A stretch of DNA of 64,000 bases from Massilia sp. H6 (lineage in GTDB: Bacteria > Pseudomonadota > Gammaproteobacteria > Burkholderiales > Burkholderiaceae_D): the NCBI RefSeq assembly GCF_024802625.1, contig NZ_CP103371.1, forward strand, positions 2,294,001 to 2,358,000. Direction: 5' to 3'. Shown here piece after piece: positions 44,630-53,498 of this stretch. Below the pieces are notes generated by a model. The model made no database searches. It was not told the DNA's origin and worked only from the letters and a program-made list of their open reading frames with translations. Made by a program: the position numbers and the translations under genes. Positions within the stretch are counted from its first letter, which is position 1; each line of letters begins with the position of its first letter.

Positions 44630-45709
44630 CTACAGCTTCATGTGGCCTGCGTAGCCGGTCATTTCCAGGTAGCCGCGGCCGACGCGCTTGCCATTGCGGC
44701 CTACCGTCACCGCGCCTTCCCAGTACACCGCGCCGGTCGAGCGGCGCGAATCGAGTTCCTGGTCAGGCTGGAGGGGCCGCAACTGCCAGCGCGCGCCCCT
44801 GATCGTGATATCCATCGACACCGGATACACGGCCTTGGTGCGCGGGGAGGTCCAGAGCGCGACGGGAGTGAACACGACTTCGTCGGGTGCATAGCGGGTG
44901 ATCTTGCCGGCGGCGTCGCGATGGGTAGCGTGCGCCCATAGTTTACCACCTCCTTCCTTGCGGATCTGGAAAGCCATCAGCGCGCCGCCGTCGTCGAGGT
45001 TGGCGCCGACCCAGTCCCAGCCGGTCGCCTCGGGTTGCAGCGCCTGGCTCGACCATTCGTGATCGAGCCAGGCGCTGCCCGTCACCGTTACCGGCGCGCC
45101 GCCCGCGCGGCCTACGCTGCCGCTGACCTTCAGGTGGGGCTCGCTGTAATAATGGCTGGCGTGCTGCGGGCTGGCGCCCTTGCGCGAATAGCCGCCTTCG
45201 CCCTGCACCAGCACCGCCTGGGTCGGCTCAAGACGCAGTTGCAGCGTCAGTTCGTTGGCGCGTATGGTGACGCGGTAGCTGCCAGAACTTTCCCTGACCA
45301 TGCGCCAGTCGTCCAGCTTCAGGTCGGTGTTGCCGGTGCGCGCCCAGGCCAGGCCGAAGCCTTCGCGCGCGCTGCGCTGGGTGTGTACCAGCCGGCCCAG
45401 CGCCGGGTCCGACAGCGCGGCATGGCCAATGACAAGCTGGCGCGGCGCGAACGAACTCGGATTGCTCGGATCGTGCTCGGTGCGGCTGCGAAAGAACGTC
45501 ACCTGGAACCCGAGCGGCTTGCCGTCCGGCGTTTCCAGCCAGCCGGTGGCATACCACCACTCGGTACGAAACTCCGGATGGGCGCCGTAGTCGCGCGGGA
45601 ACGAGAGCGTAGCGCCCGGCGCCACTGGCGCGAACGACGGTGGTGCGGCGTGCGACAGCCCGCACCAGTGACAGAACAACAGCAGCAATCCAAGCAGCGC
45701 AGCGCGCAT
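44630..45709 (-). CDS. Lipocalin-like CrtC/AttH family protein, secreted
   Basis: A 359-residue protein with a signal peptide (MRAALLGLLLLFCHWCGLSHA) and two lipocalin-like beta barrels of the carotenoid 1,2-hydratase / AttH family. Hallmarks: PRDYGAHPEFRTEWWYATGWLE, GFQVTFFRSR, GSAWLDHEWSSQAL and GWDWVGANLDDGGALMAFQ. No carotenoid genes are nearby, so a true hydratase role is unlikely. ATG 45709 has GGGAGGA seven bases upstream and shares one base with the stop of the FtsX-type permease (TAATG). The context is that of AttH proteins, which travel with an AttFG permease. Confidence 0.87.
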   Translation of the reverse strand: MRAALLGLLLLFCHWCGLSHAAPPSFAPVAPGATLSFPRDYGAHPEFRTEWWYATGWLETPDGKPLGFQVTFFRSRTEHDPSNPSSFAPRQLVIGHAALSDPALGRLVHTQRSAREGFGLAWARTGNTDLKLDDWRMVRESSGSYRVTIRANELTLQLRLEPTQAVLVQGEGGYSRKGASPQHASHYYSEPHLKVSGSVGRAGGAPVTVTGSAWLDHEWSSQALQPEATGWDWVGANLDDGGALMAFQIRKEGGGKLWAHATHRDAAGKITRYAPDEVVFTPVALWTSPRTKAVYPVSMDITIRGARWQLRPLQPDQELDSRRSTGAVYWEGAVTVGRNGKRVGRGYLEMTGYAGHMKL

Positions 45710-48279
45710 TACCAATCCTCCCTGACCGCGCGCACCGGACCGCCCGACAGCGCATAACGTCCCGACACCAGCGCCGTCGCCACCGACGCCGCGACCAGCA
45801 CCGCCGCCACGCTGCCCAGCAAGGGCCAGGGCAGGTGCAACTGCATCGTCCAGTGGAAGGACTGCGGGTTGACAACATAAACCAGGATCAGGCTGATGAC
45901 CAGCCCTAATACGAAACCGCTGGCCACGCCCAGCAGCGCCAGGCAGCCGCCTTCGAAGGCCAGGATCTGCAGCACCTGGCCGCGGGTGACGCCGACATGG
46001 CGCAGCATGCCGAACTCTTTCGAGCGCGCCAGGGTCTGCGCCGAGAAGCTGGCCGCCACTCCGGACAGCCCGATGGCGATCGCGATCGCCTCCAGCAGAT
46101 AGGTGACAGCGAAGCTGCGATCGAAGATCTTCAGGCTCATGGTGCGGATCTCGCCGGCCGACATGGTCTGCAGCGCCGCGCCGAAGGGCAAGCCACGTAG
46201 CGACTGCTCCAGCGTCTCCACGCTGCTGCCGCGCGCGGCGTACAGGGCGGCGTCGGTGACCTCGGCTTCGCCGGTCAGGGCGCGGTAGTCGGACAAGCGG
46301 ATCACCACCGAGCCGGCCTGGTTGGCATAGTCGCGCCAGACGCCGGCCACGAAGAATTCGGCCTGGCCGCCGCCCAGCGGCAGCGCCAGCACCTGGCCGA
46401 CGCGCGCGCCGTACAGGTCGAGCAGCGCTTCCGATACCCAGGCCGGCCGCGCCCCCGGCGGCGGCGCCGCCGATTCGCCGACCAGGGCCAGCAGGCGGCC
46501 AGGGTCGCGCAGGTCGATGTCACGCGCGATCACGACCACGTTCGGGCGTTCGGGCGCCAGCGATACCGGCCGGGTGCGCAGAAATTCGACCTCGGCGACG
46601 CCGGGGAGGGCGCGCAGCGCTGCCTGTTGCGGCGGCGTCAGGAAGCCGGTATTGCCGCCGCTGGCGGTGCGCACGTACAGGTCGGCCGGCAGTATCTGCC
46701 CCATCCAGTTGTCCACCGAGACGCGAAAGCTCGACACCATGATCCCCATCGCCACCATCAGGCTGAAGCTGGCAAGCACGCCGCCCAGCGCGATCGAGGC
46801 CTGGCCGGGCGCATTGGCCAGCCGCGCCAGTGCCAGCGACAGTACCGGCGGCAGGCCCGGGCGGCGCGCGCGCAGGCGGTGTTCGAGTGCTTCCAGGCGG
46901 CGGAAGGTGCTGGCGGCCAGGCGCGGCATCAGGCCGATGCCGCCGATGAGCAGCAGGGCGATCGCCAGGTAGCCCAGCAAGGGCAGCTCGAGCACCGGCG
47001 GCGCAAAGGCCAGCGCCGCCGCCAGCACCAGGCAGGCCACCGAGGGCCAGACGCGGCTCAGGCGCGACAGGGCAGCTTCGTCCGCGCCCGACTTGATCGC
47101 CACTGCCGGCCGCGCGCGCGCGGCATCCAGGGCCGGTGCCAGGCAGCCGAGCAGCGCCACGCCCAGGCCAAGCGCAAAGAATACGGCGGCCGCCACTGGC
47201 GTGAACTGTACTTGCGGACGGATGCCGGGGAAGTAACCCGCACCCAGGTCGCCGCCAAAGAAGTGCAGCGCCAGCGCGGCCAGCAGGTAACCGCCGCCGA
47301 TGCCCAGCGCGGCGCCAACCACGCCCAGGCTGGCGCCTTCGAGCAAGACCTGGCACAGCAGCTGTCCGCGTTCGAGTCCCAGCACGCGCAGCAGCGCAAA
47401 CTGGCCGCGCCGGCGCATGACCGACAAGGCCTGGGTCGAGAACACCAAAAAGGCGCCGGTGAACAGTGCCACCAGGGCCAGCACGGTCAGGTTGACGCGG
47501 TAAGCGCGGCTCAGGTTGGCGTTGCGGTCTTCCTGGTCGCTGTCGTCGGGCTGGCGCACCACGAAGCGGCCCGGATAGGCGGCGTCGAGCTCGGCCCCCA
47601 GCGCGCGCTGAAACGCTGCGCGGTCGACCCCGTCGCGCAGTTTCAGGTCGACCCGCGAGAGCCGGCCCAGCTGGCGCAAGCGCCACTGGGCCGCGCCGAT
47701 GTCCATCACCGCGATGCGCTGGCCGGCGCGGGCACGCGCTACCGGTCCGGCCACGCGCAGCGCCACGTTGTCGGTGCCGACACGCAGCAGCACCGTGTCG
47801 CCGCGCCGCTTGCCAAGCCAGCTTTCGGCCGCGGGCGACAAGAAGATCGCATCGTCGGCCAGCACGTCGGTCATGCGGCCCTCGTGCGGCACGCCGGTCA
47901 GGTCGGGCGAAATAAAGCTGGCGCGGAAGGGATCGATGCCGACGATGCGCAGCGAGCCGCCACCGGCAACCCCGGCTGACAGCTCGAGCACGGGCGAGGC
48001 AACCACCACGCCTTCGCGCGCGGCCAGGCGCGGAAAAATGGCTTCGTCGAACAGCGGCTCGGTGGACACCACCTGCACGTCGGCCTGTCCCGACAGGCTC
48101 TTGACCGCGGCGGAGAATTCATTAAAAGCGGCGGCATTGATCAGGTGAATGGCGAAACCCATCGCCACGCCGACCGCGATGGCGGCCACCGCCAGCAGCG
48201 CACGCACGGGGTGGGCGCGCCATTCGCCCAGCAGCAGCCAGCGCGAGAGCGTGTCCAGGCGCAGGTTCAGGCCGGGCAT
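45709..48279 (-). CDS. FtsX-type ABC permease (AttFG-like, ten-helix type)
   Basis: An 856-residue inner-membrane protein with two FtsX permease domains: one near 270-400 (YRVNLTVLALVALFTGAFLVFSTQALSVMRRRGQFALLRVLGL) quoted here only by its ends, and one near 730-850 (SFSAQTLARSKEFGMLRHVG), plus a periplasmic domain after the first helix and another between the pair. Such permeases need an FtsE/LolD-type ATPase, normally the adjacent gene; none is encoded here. It overlaps DUF4124 by 13 bases and the CrtC-like gene by one base, so all three are one unit. Likely substrates are outer-membrane or envelope lipids or lipoproteins, by analogy only. Confidence 0.87.
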   Translation of the reverse strand: MPGLNLRLDTLSRWLLLGEWRAHPVRALLAVAAIAVGVAMGFAIHLINAAAFNEFSAAVKSLSGQADVQVVSTEPLFDEAIFPRLAAREGVVVASPVLELSAGVAGGGSLRIVGIDPFRASFISPDLTGVPHEGRMTDVLADDAIFLSPAAESWLGKRRGDTVLLRVGTDNVALRVAGPVARARAGQRIAVMDIGAAQWRLRQLGRLSRVDLKLRDGVDRAAFQRALGAELDAAYPGRFVVRQPDDSDQEDRNANLSRAYRVNLTVLALVALFTGAFLVFSTQALSVMRRRGQFALLRVLGLERGQLLCQVLLEGASLGVVGAALGIGGGYLLAALALHFFGGDLGAGYFPGIRPQVQFTPVAAAVFFALGLGVALLGCLAPALDAARARPAVAIKSGADEAALSRLSRVWPSVACLVLAAALAFAPPVLELPLLGYLAIALLLIGGIGLMPRLAASTFRRLEALEHRLRARRPGLPPVLSLALARLANAPGQASIALGGVLASFSLMVAMGIMVSSFRVSVDNWMGQILPADLYVRTASGGNTGFLTPPQQAALRALPGVAEVEFLRTRPVSLAPERPNVVVIARDIDLRDPGRLLALVGESAAPPPGARPAWVSEALLDLYGARVGQVLALPLGGGQAEFFVAGVWRDYANQAGSVVIRLSDYRALTGEAEVTDAALYAARGSSVETLEQSLRGLPFGAALQTMSAGEIRTMSLKIFDRSFAVTYLLEAIAIAIGLSGVAASFSAQTLARSKEFGMLRHVGVTRGQVLQILAFEGGCLALLGVASGFVLGLVISLILVYVVNPQSFHWTMQLHLPWPLLGSVAAVLVAASVATALVSGRYALSGGPVRAVREDW

Positions 48280-48713
48280 TCCACCGCCAGCACCTCGCCT
48301 TGCCGTTTCGCCTTCAGGCGCGCCTGCCCGGCTTCATCGCGGCCGGCGCGCGCGCTGTCTTCATCGGCCCATTTGCGTTGCAGGCGCAGCTTGTCGCAGC
48401 GGCGCCGTTCGGCCGCGGCGGCGCGCTCGGTGCGGGCGGCTTCGCGCGCGGCTTGCTGCCCGCGCAGTGCGCGTTCCTGTTCGATTTCTTGCAGCAGTTT
48501 GCGCTCGCGCGCCAGGCGCTCGAGGGCGGCGGCGGCGTCGCCGGGCAGTGCCGGTGCGGCGGCCAGCGCTACCGCAGCGGCGCCGCAGGGCCGGTCGCTG
48601 TAGCTCACCTTGCCGGCATCGATGCACTTGTAGATGGTGGCGCCCGAGGCCGATCCGGCCAGCAGGCACAGCAGAACAAGGGGAAGCAGCTGGAGCATAT
48701 CGAACCCTGTCAT
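48267..48713 (-). CDS. DUF4124 domain periplasmic protein
   Basis: A 148-residue protein with a signal peptide (hydrophobic LQLLPLVLLCLLAGSASG) and the DUF4124 motif ATIYKCIDAGKVSYSDRPCG just after the cleavage site. The rest is a charged helix rich in Arg, Glu and Ala (coiled-coil propensity, about 55-130). The start at 48713 overlaps the upstream oxidase stop by ATGA; ATG 48698 is an alternative that also gives a signal peptide. Function unknown. Confidence 0.82.
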   Translation of the reverse strand: MTGFDMLQLLPLVLLCLLAGSASGATIYKCIDAGKVSYSDRPCGAAAVALAAAPALPGDAAAALERLARERKLLQEIEQERALRGQQAAREAARTERAAAAERRRCDKLRLQRKWADEDSARAGRDEAGQARLKAKRQGEVLAVECPA

Positions 48714-50143
48714 AGAATTTTGCCAGGGTTCATAATGCCGAGCGGGTCCAGTGCGGCCTTGATGGCACGCATCATGTCCAGTTCGACGGCGCTCTTGTAG
48801 CGCACCAGCTCGTCGCGCTTGAGCGCACCCACGCCATGCTCGGCCGATATCGAGCCATGGAAGGCGGCCACGTTGTCGTGCACGATGCGGTTGACCGCCT
48901 GCTGATGAATCAGGAAGGCCTCGTGCCCGGCTCCGGGCGGCGGCGCGACATTGAAATGAAGGTTGCCGTCGCCCAAGTGCCCGAAGCACACTAATTGGCA
49001 GCCGGGAAAGGCGGCCTGCAGCGCGGCGCCCGTTTGGTCGATGAACGCCGGAATACGCGACACCGGCAGCGAAATGTCGTGCTTGATGTTCTTGCCGGCC
49101 GCGGCCTGAGCCAGCGGTATGTGCTCGCGCAGCTTCCACAGGCCAAGCGACTGGCTATTCGAGCTGGCCAAGACGGCGTCGAGCGCGATGCCGGCCTCGA
49201 GCGCCGCCCCGATTGCCGACTCGATGAGTCCACAAGCATGGTCTTGGGATTCCGGGCTGGACAGCTCCAGCAGCGCGTATTGCGGATGGTGGACCGCGAA
49301 CGGCGTGGGTAGCGCGGGAAACTGCGCCGCGACCAGGCGCAGGCAATAGTCGGACATCAATTCGAAGCCGGTCAGTGCCGCGCCGCAGCGTTCCTGCACC
49401 AGTCCCAGCAAGTCGAGGGCGGCCTGGGGCGAGGCCAGCGCCACCAGCGCCGTCAGGCTTGCCTTTGGCTGCGGGTACAGCTTGAGCACGGCGGCGGTGA
49501 TCACACCGAGCGTGCCTTCGGCACCGATGAACAGCTCGCGCAGCGCATAGCCGGTATTGTCCTTGCGCAGCGCGCGCAATCCGTCCCACACCTGGCCCTG
49601 GGCGGTGACCACCTCGAGGCCGAGGCAGAGCTCGCGGGCATTGCCGTAGCGCAGTACCGCAGTGCCGCCGGCATTGGTCGACAGATTGCCGCCGATGGTG
49701 CAGCTGCCCTCGGCGGCCAGCGACAGCGGAAACAGCATGCCCGCTTGCGCGGCAGCCTGCTCGATGTCGGCCAGGATGCAGCCGGCTTCCACGGTCATGG
49801 TGCGGTTGGCGGCATCGATGTGGCGGATGCGGTCGAGGCGGCGTAGCGTCAGCACGATGGCAAGCCCGCTGGTATCGGGCACGCTGCCCAGCACCAGCCC
49901 GGTGCGCCCGCCCTGCGGCACGATCGGCACGCGCGCGGCCGCGCAGGCGGCCACGACGCGGGCGACTTCGGCGGCATTGGCGGGCAGCACGACGGCATGG
50001 GCGCGTCCGGTGTAGCGTCCGCGCCAGTCGGCCAGGTAGGGCGCCATGGCCGCGGGATCGAGCAGCAGATGGGACGGGCCGACGATCGCGCGCAGCGCGT
50101 CGTGCAGCTCGTCGTGCAGCTCGTCGTGCAACGGCTCAGTCAT
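48710..50143 (-). CDS. FAD-linked oxidase, GlcD / D-2-hydroxyacid dehydrogenase type
   Basis: A 477-residue cytosolic flavoprotein of the VAO family that oxidises D-lactate, glycolate or D-2-hydroxyglutarate-like acids. FAD-binding segment: VPIVPQGGRTGLVLGSVPD, and AAEGSCTIGGNLSTNAGGTAVLRYG. The C-terminal cap (about 220-475) has GHLGDGNLHFNV, a metal/substrate His motif, and SAEHGVGALKRDEL. Single-subunit layout without iron-sulfur domain suggests a D-2-hydroxyglutarate or D-lactate dehydrogenase. The N-terminus contains a tetrapeptide repeat (LHDE LHDE LHDA). It overlaps DUF2069 upstream by eight bases. Confidence 0.88.
   Translation of the reverse strand: MTEPLHDELHDELHDALRAIVGPSHLLLDPAAMAPYLADWRGRYTGRAHAVVLPANAAEVARVVAACAAARVPIVPQGGRTGLVLGSVPDTSGLAIVLTLRRLDRIRHIDAANRTMTVEAGCILADIEQAAAQAGMLFPLSLAAEGSCTIGGNLSTNAGGTAVLRYGNARELCLGLEVVTAQGQVWDGLRALRKDNTGYALRELFIGAEGTLGVITAAVLKLYPQPKASLTALVALASPQAALDLLGLVQERCGAALTGFELMSDYCLRLVAAQFPALPTPFAVHHPQYALLELSSPESQDHACGLIESAIGAALEAGIALDAVLASSNSQSLGLWKLREHIPLAQAAAGKNIKHDISLPVSRIPAFIDQTGAALQAAFPGCQLVCFGHLGDGNLHFNVAPPPGAGHEAFLIHQQAVNRIVHDNVAAFHGSISAEHGVGALKRDELVRYKSAVELDMMRAIKAALDPLGIMNPGKIL
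50098..50130. repeat. 12-bp tandem repeat in the 5' end of the FAD oxidase gene
   Basis: CGTCGTGCAGCT occurs at 50098-50109 and 50110-50121, followed by a third partial copy to 50130. The unit is four codons, so copy-number change would keep the frame and only alter the number of LHDE units. Confidence 0.85.
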
Positions 50144-50533
50144 GCGGTACTTTGACCTTGTCGAGCAGTTCCTTGGCCAGGCGCTTGGCTTGCTTCTTGT
50201 ACGGACGCAGGAACAGCAGCGCGCAGGCGAAATACACCAGTACCAGGACCACTTCGCCCAGTGCCATCATGCGCGAGGTGTCGTTGGTGTCGGCCCAGGC
50301 GCGCACCACGCCTTCTGCGAAATAGATCAGGATCACCATCGACGACCACTGCAGCGTATAGAGGTCGCGCTTGATGACCCCGCGCAGCGGCAGCAGCAGC
50401 GGCAATGCCTTGAGCGCCAGCAGCGAGCCGCCCGGATGGAGCGGAGCAACAAAAATTTCCCAGGCCACGAGCCAGCCGATCAGCCAGATCAGGCTGGCAA
50501 TCGCGCCGGCGTGGAAGATTCTTGCACTGTCCA

Positions 50534-50534
<1 letters not shown>
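50136..50534 (-). CDS. DUF2069 membrane protein
   Basis: A 132-residue inner-membrane protein with four hydrophobic segments (about 8-30, 37-53, 60-78, 92-110) and a basic C-terminal tail. LLPLRGVIKRDLYTLQWSSM and YFAEGVVRAW match the DUF2069 family. It commonly accompanies wrbA in betaproteobacteria, and here its ATG shares one base with the wrbA stop (TAATG). Function unknown. Confidence 0.85.
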
Positions 50535-51169
<635 letters not shown>

Positions 51170-51240
51170 TTAAATGACATGCCTCCCCGCGGGGAAATTC
51201 GTGCCCGGCTTGCGCCGGTGCCCAGACTTGTCCAGACCAG

Positions 51241-52620
51241 ATGCTCACCAAAACCGTGCACTCGCTGGCGCGCTCCACCACCGACAGGTTTTCCCAAGGG
51301 GTAGAGCAGGCGCGCTGGCTCAGTTTCGACGAAATCCGCGACTTGCTGCGTTTCGCGCGCCGCCGCCTGCGCGAGGCCAGGCTACCCCAGGTGGCGGGCA
51401 GCCTGACCTTCACCACCACCCTGGCGCTGGTGCCGCTGCTGACCATCGTGCTGGCGATCCTGACCATTTTCCCGGTGTTCGATCAGTTGCGCATCGCGCT
51501 CGACATCTGGTTCGTCGAAACCCTGATGCCCAGGGCCATTGCCAACACCATCAGCGACAACCTGAACCAGTTTGCCAGCAAGGCCAAGGGCCTGTCGCTG
51601 CTGGGCGCCCTGGCCCTCCTGGTGACCACGACCACCATGATGGGCATGATCGAGCGCGCCTTCAACCAGGTCTGGGGCGTGCGCCGGCCACGGCCCTGGT
51701 CGCAGCGGGTGCTGGTCTACTGGGCCCTGATCACGCTCGGCCCGATCCTGTTCGGCCTGTCGCTGAGCGTGACCACGCGCCTGTACACGGCCACCAGCGG
51801 CCTGGTCCAGACCATGCCGCTGGCAGGAGAACTGTTCTATACGCTGGTATCGGTGGCGCTCACTACCGGCGCCTATACGCTGCTTTACATGGTGGTGCCG
51901 AATCGGCGCGTGGCCTGGCGCGACGCGCTCTGGGGTGGCGTGGGCGCCGCCATCGCGTTCGAGCTCGCCAAGCGCGTGTTCGCGCTGTTCATCCGCCAGT
52001 TCCCGACCTACGAAATCATTTACGGTGCACTGGCCGCGCTGCCGCTGCTGCTGGTCTGGATGTATGTCTCCTGGCTCATCACGCTGGTCGGCGCCGTGCT
52101 GGCGGCGGCACTGCCAGTGGTGAAATACGAGCGCTGGTGGCACCAGCCGGTGCCGGGCAGCGCTTTTGTTGATGCGATGGCCGTGCTCAAGGTGCTGCAC
52201 GGTAGTCCGCAGGCGACCGGCACCGCGCTGGTGTCGAGCGCGGCGATCCGGAGCCACACCCGGATCGGCTACGACGAGTTGACGACGCTGCTCGAAAAAA
52301 TGGTGGAGGCCGGCTGGGTCGGGCGGGTGCAGGACGAGGCCAGTAGCAAGCCGCGCTGGAGGATGGGCGTGGCCGGTCCTGCGCATGCCGACAACTGGGT
52401 GTTGCTGGTCGATCCGGGCACGCTGCGGCTGGCCGACGTCTACCGGCTGTTTGTATTCCATGCGGGCGATGTCGATGGCGGCGGCGGCAACGAGCCTGCC
52501 CTGGCGGCGCCGGCCACGCCGCTGGCGCTGGACTCGGCAACGCTGGCGCGCCAGGTCGAAGGCGCGGTCGAAGAGGGGCTGGAACAGACGCTGGCGCAGC
52601 ACTTCGGCCAGCCAGCCTGA
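51241..52620 (+). CDS. YihY/BrkB family inner-membrane protein
   Basis: A 459-residue protein with six helices in the YihY domain (about 30-295): PQVAGSLTFTTTLALVPLL, SKAKGLSLLGALALLVT, and ALPLLLVWMYVSWLITLVGA. A cytosolic C-terminal domain (about 300-459) resembling a winged-helix fold (IGYDELTTLLEKMVEAGWVGRV) is common in betaproteobacterial members. Once called ribonuclease BN, the family is now regarded as a membrane protein of unknown function. Divergent from wrbA across 95 bases. Confidence 0.88.
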   Translation: MLTKTVHSLARSTTDRFSQGVEQARWLSFDEIRDLLRFARRRLREARLPQVAGSLTFTTTLALVPLLTIVLAILTIFPVFDQLRIALDIWFVETLMPRAIANTISDNLNQFASKAKGLSLLGALALLVTTTTMMGMIERAFNQVWGVRRPRPWSQRVLVYWALITLGPILFGLSLSVTTRLYTATSGLVQTMPLAGELFYTLVSVALTTGAYTLLYMVVPNRRVAWRDALWGGVGAAIAFELAKRVFALFIRQFPTYEIIYGALAALPLLLVWMYVSWLITLVGAVLAAALPVVKYERWWHQPVPGSAFVDAMAVLKVLHGSPQATGTALVSSAAIRSHTRIGYDELTTLLEKMVEAGWVGRVQDEASSKPRWRMGVAGPAHADNWVLLVDPGTLRLADVYRLFVFHAGDVDGGGGNEPALAAPATPLALDSATLARQVEGAVEEGLEQTLAQHFGQPA

Positions 52621-52640
52621 CTCCGCTCCTGCCAGATTAG

Positions 52641-52676
52641 CTTGCCCATCCGACGCTTGCCCGTCCGACGCTTGCC
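52641..52676. repeat. 15-bp tandem repeat downstream of yihY
   Basis: CTTGCCCATCCGACG (52641-52655) is followed by CTTGCCCGTCCGACG (52656-52670) and the first six bases of a third unit, in the short gap between convergent genes. Too short to mean more. Confidence 0.7.
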
Positions 52677-52687
52677 GGCGCGATCGC

Positions 52688-53497
52688 TCAGCCGAGCGTG
52701 GCGCTAAAGTCGATCAGGGCATCGAGCACCGCGTCGGGTGCTTCCGACATCATCTGGTGGCCGGCGTCCACCTTGACAATCTTGCCCTGCGCGAGCGCGC
52801 CGGTTAGCAGTTTCGTCGAGCGCAGCGGCGTCATCATGTCCTTGTTCCCGAAAACGAACAGCACCGGGCAGCGCACCGCGGCCGCGGCGCTCTCGCCATC
52901 GGCGTAACTGTTGCATGCGCTGAAATCGGTAAAGAACAATTGATCCGGGTTGCGAGCGGACATCCGCTGCATCAGGCGGCGCGCACCGCCCATGACCGAA
53001 AATCCCGGCCCCGGGCACGAAGGCTTGTGCGCGATCGACGAATGCGACCAGATGTTGACCATGTCGATCGCGGCCGGCTCGTCGCTGCGCGCAGTTTCTA
53101 GCAGGGCATCGGCCACGCGCATCGGATAGGTGGTGCCGAGCAGGGCCAGGCCGGCCAGCATGTCGGGCGCACGCCGGGCCGCTTCCAGTGCGATCAGCGA
53201 ACCCATGCTGTGTCCGACCAGGATCGCGCGTCGCGCGCCGGCCGCGGTCAGCAGCGCCAGTACCCAGTCGGCCATCGCTTCGACGCTGGTCAGCGCCGGG
53301 CCGGCGCTGCGGCCGTGGCCGGGCAGGTCGAGCGCCAGTACCGAATACCCGTGGTGCGCAAAATAGCGGCTTTGCAGTGCCCACACCGAATGATCGTTCT
53401 GAGCGCCATGGATGAATACCACCGTGGCCAGGGTGGGGTCGAAAGCCTTGCCGCCGGTATAGGCGTAGGCGCTGGCGCCATTGATCTCGATCTGCAT
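52688..53497 (-). CDS. Alpha/beta hydrolase next to metY
   Basis: A 269-residue cytosolic alpha/beta hydrolase. Oxyanion segment VVFIHGAQNDHSVW, nucleophile elbow LVGHSMGSLIALEAA (Ser about residue 96), Asp in VFGNKDMMTPL and His in KVDAGHQMMSEAPD, a complete triad. It begins one base after the metY stop, so the two are co-transcribed. A homoserine acetyltransferase-like role is tempting because of the neighbour, but the size and motifs are those of general esterases; substrate unknown. Confidence 0.87.
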   Translation of the reverse strand: MQIEINGASAYAYTGGKAFDPTLATVVFIHGAQNDHSVWALQSRYFAHHGYSVLALDLPGHGRSAGPALTSVEAMADWVLALLTAAGARRAILVGHSMGSLIALEAARRAPDMLAGLALLGTTYPMRVADALLETARSDEPAAIDMVNIWSHSSIAHKPSCPGPGFSVMGGARRLMQRMSARNPDQLFFTDFSACNSYADGESAAAAVRCPVLFVFGNKDMMTPLRSTKLLTGALAQGKIVKVDAGHQMMSEAPDAVLDALIDFSATLG

Positions 53498-53498
53498 G

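Noticed and set aside
44630..45709. True carotenoid 1,2-hydratase (CrtC)
   Set aside because: No carotenoid genes are present and the coupling to an FtsX-type permease matches AttH-like lipocalin proteins instead.
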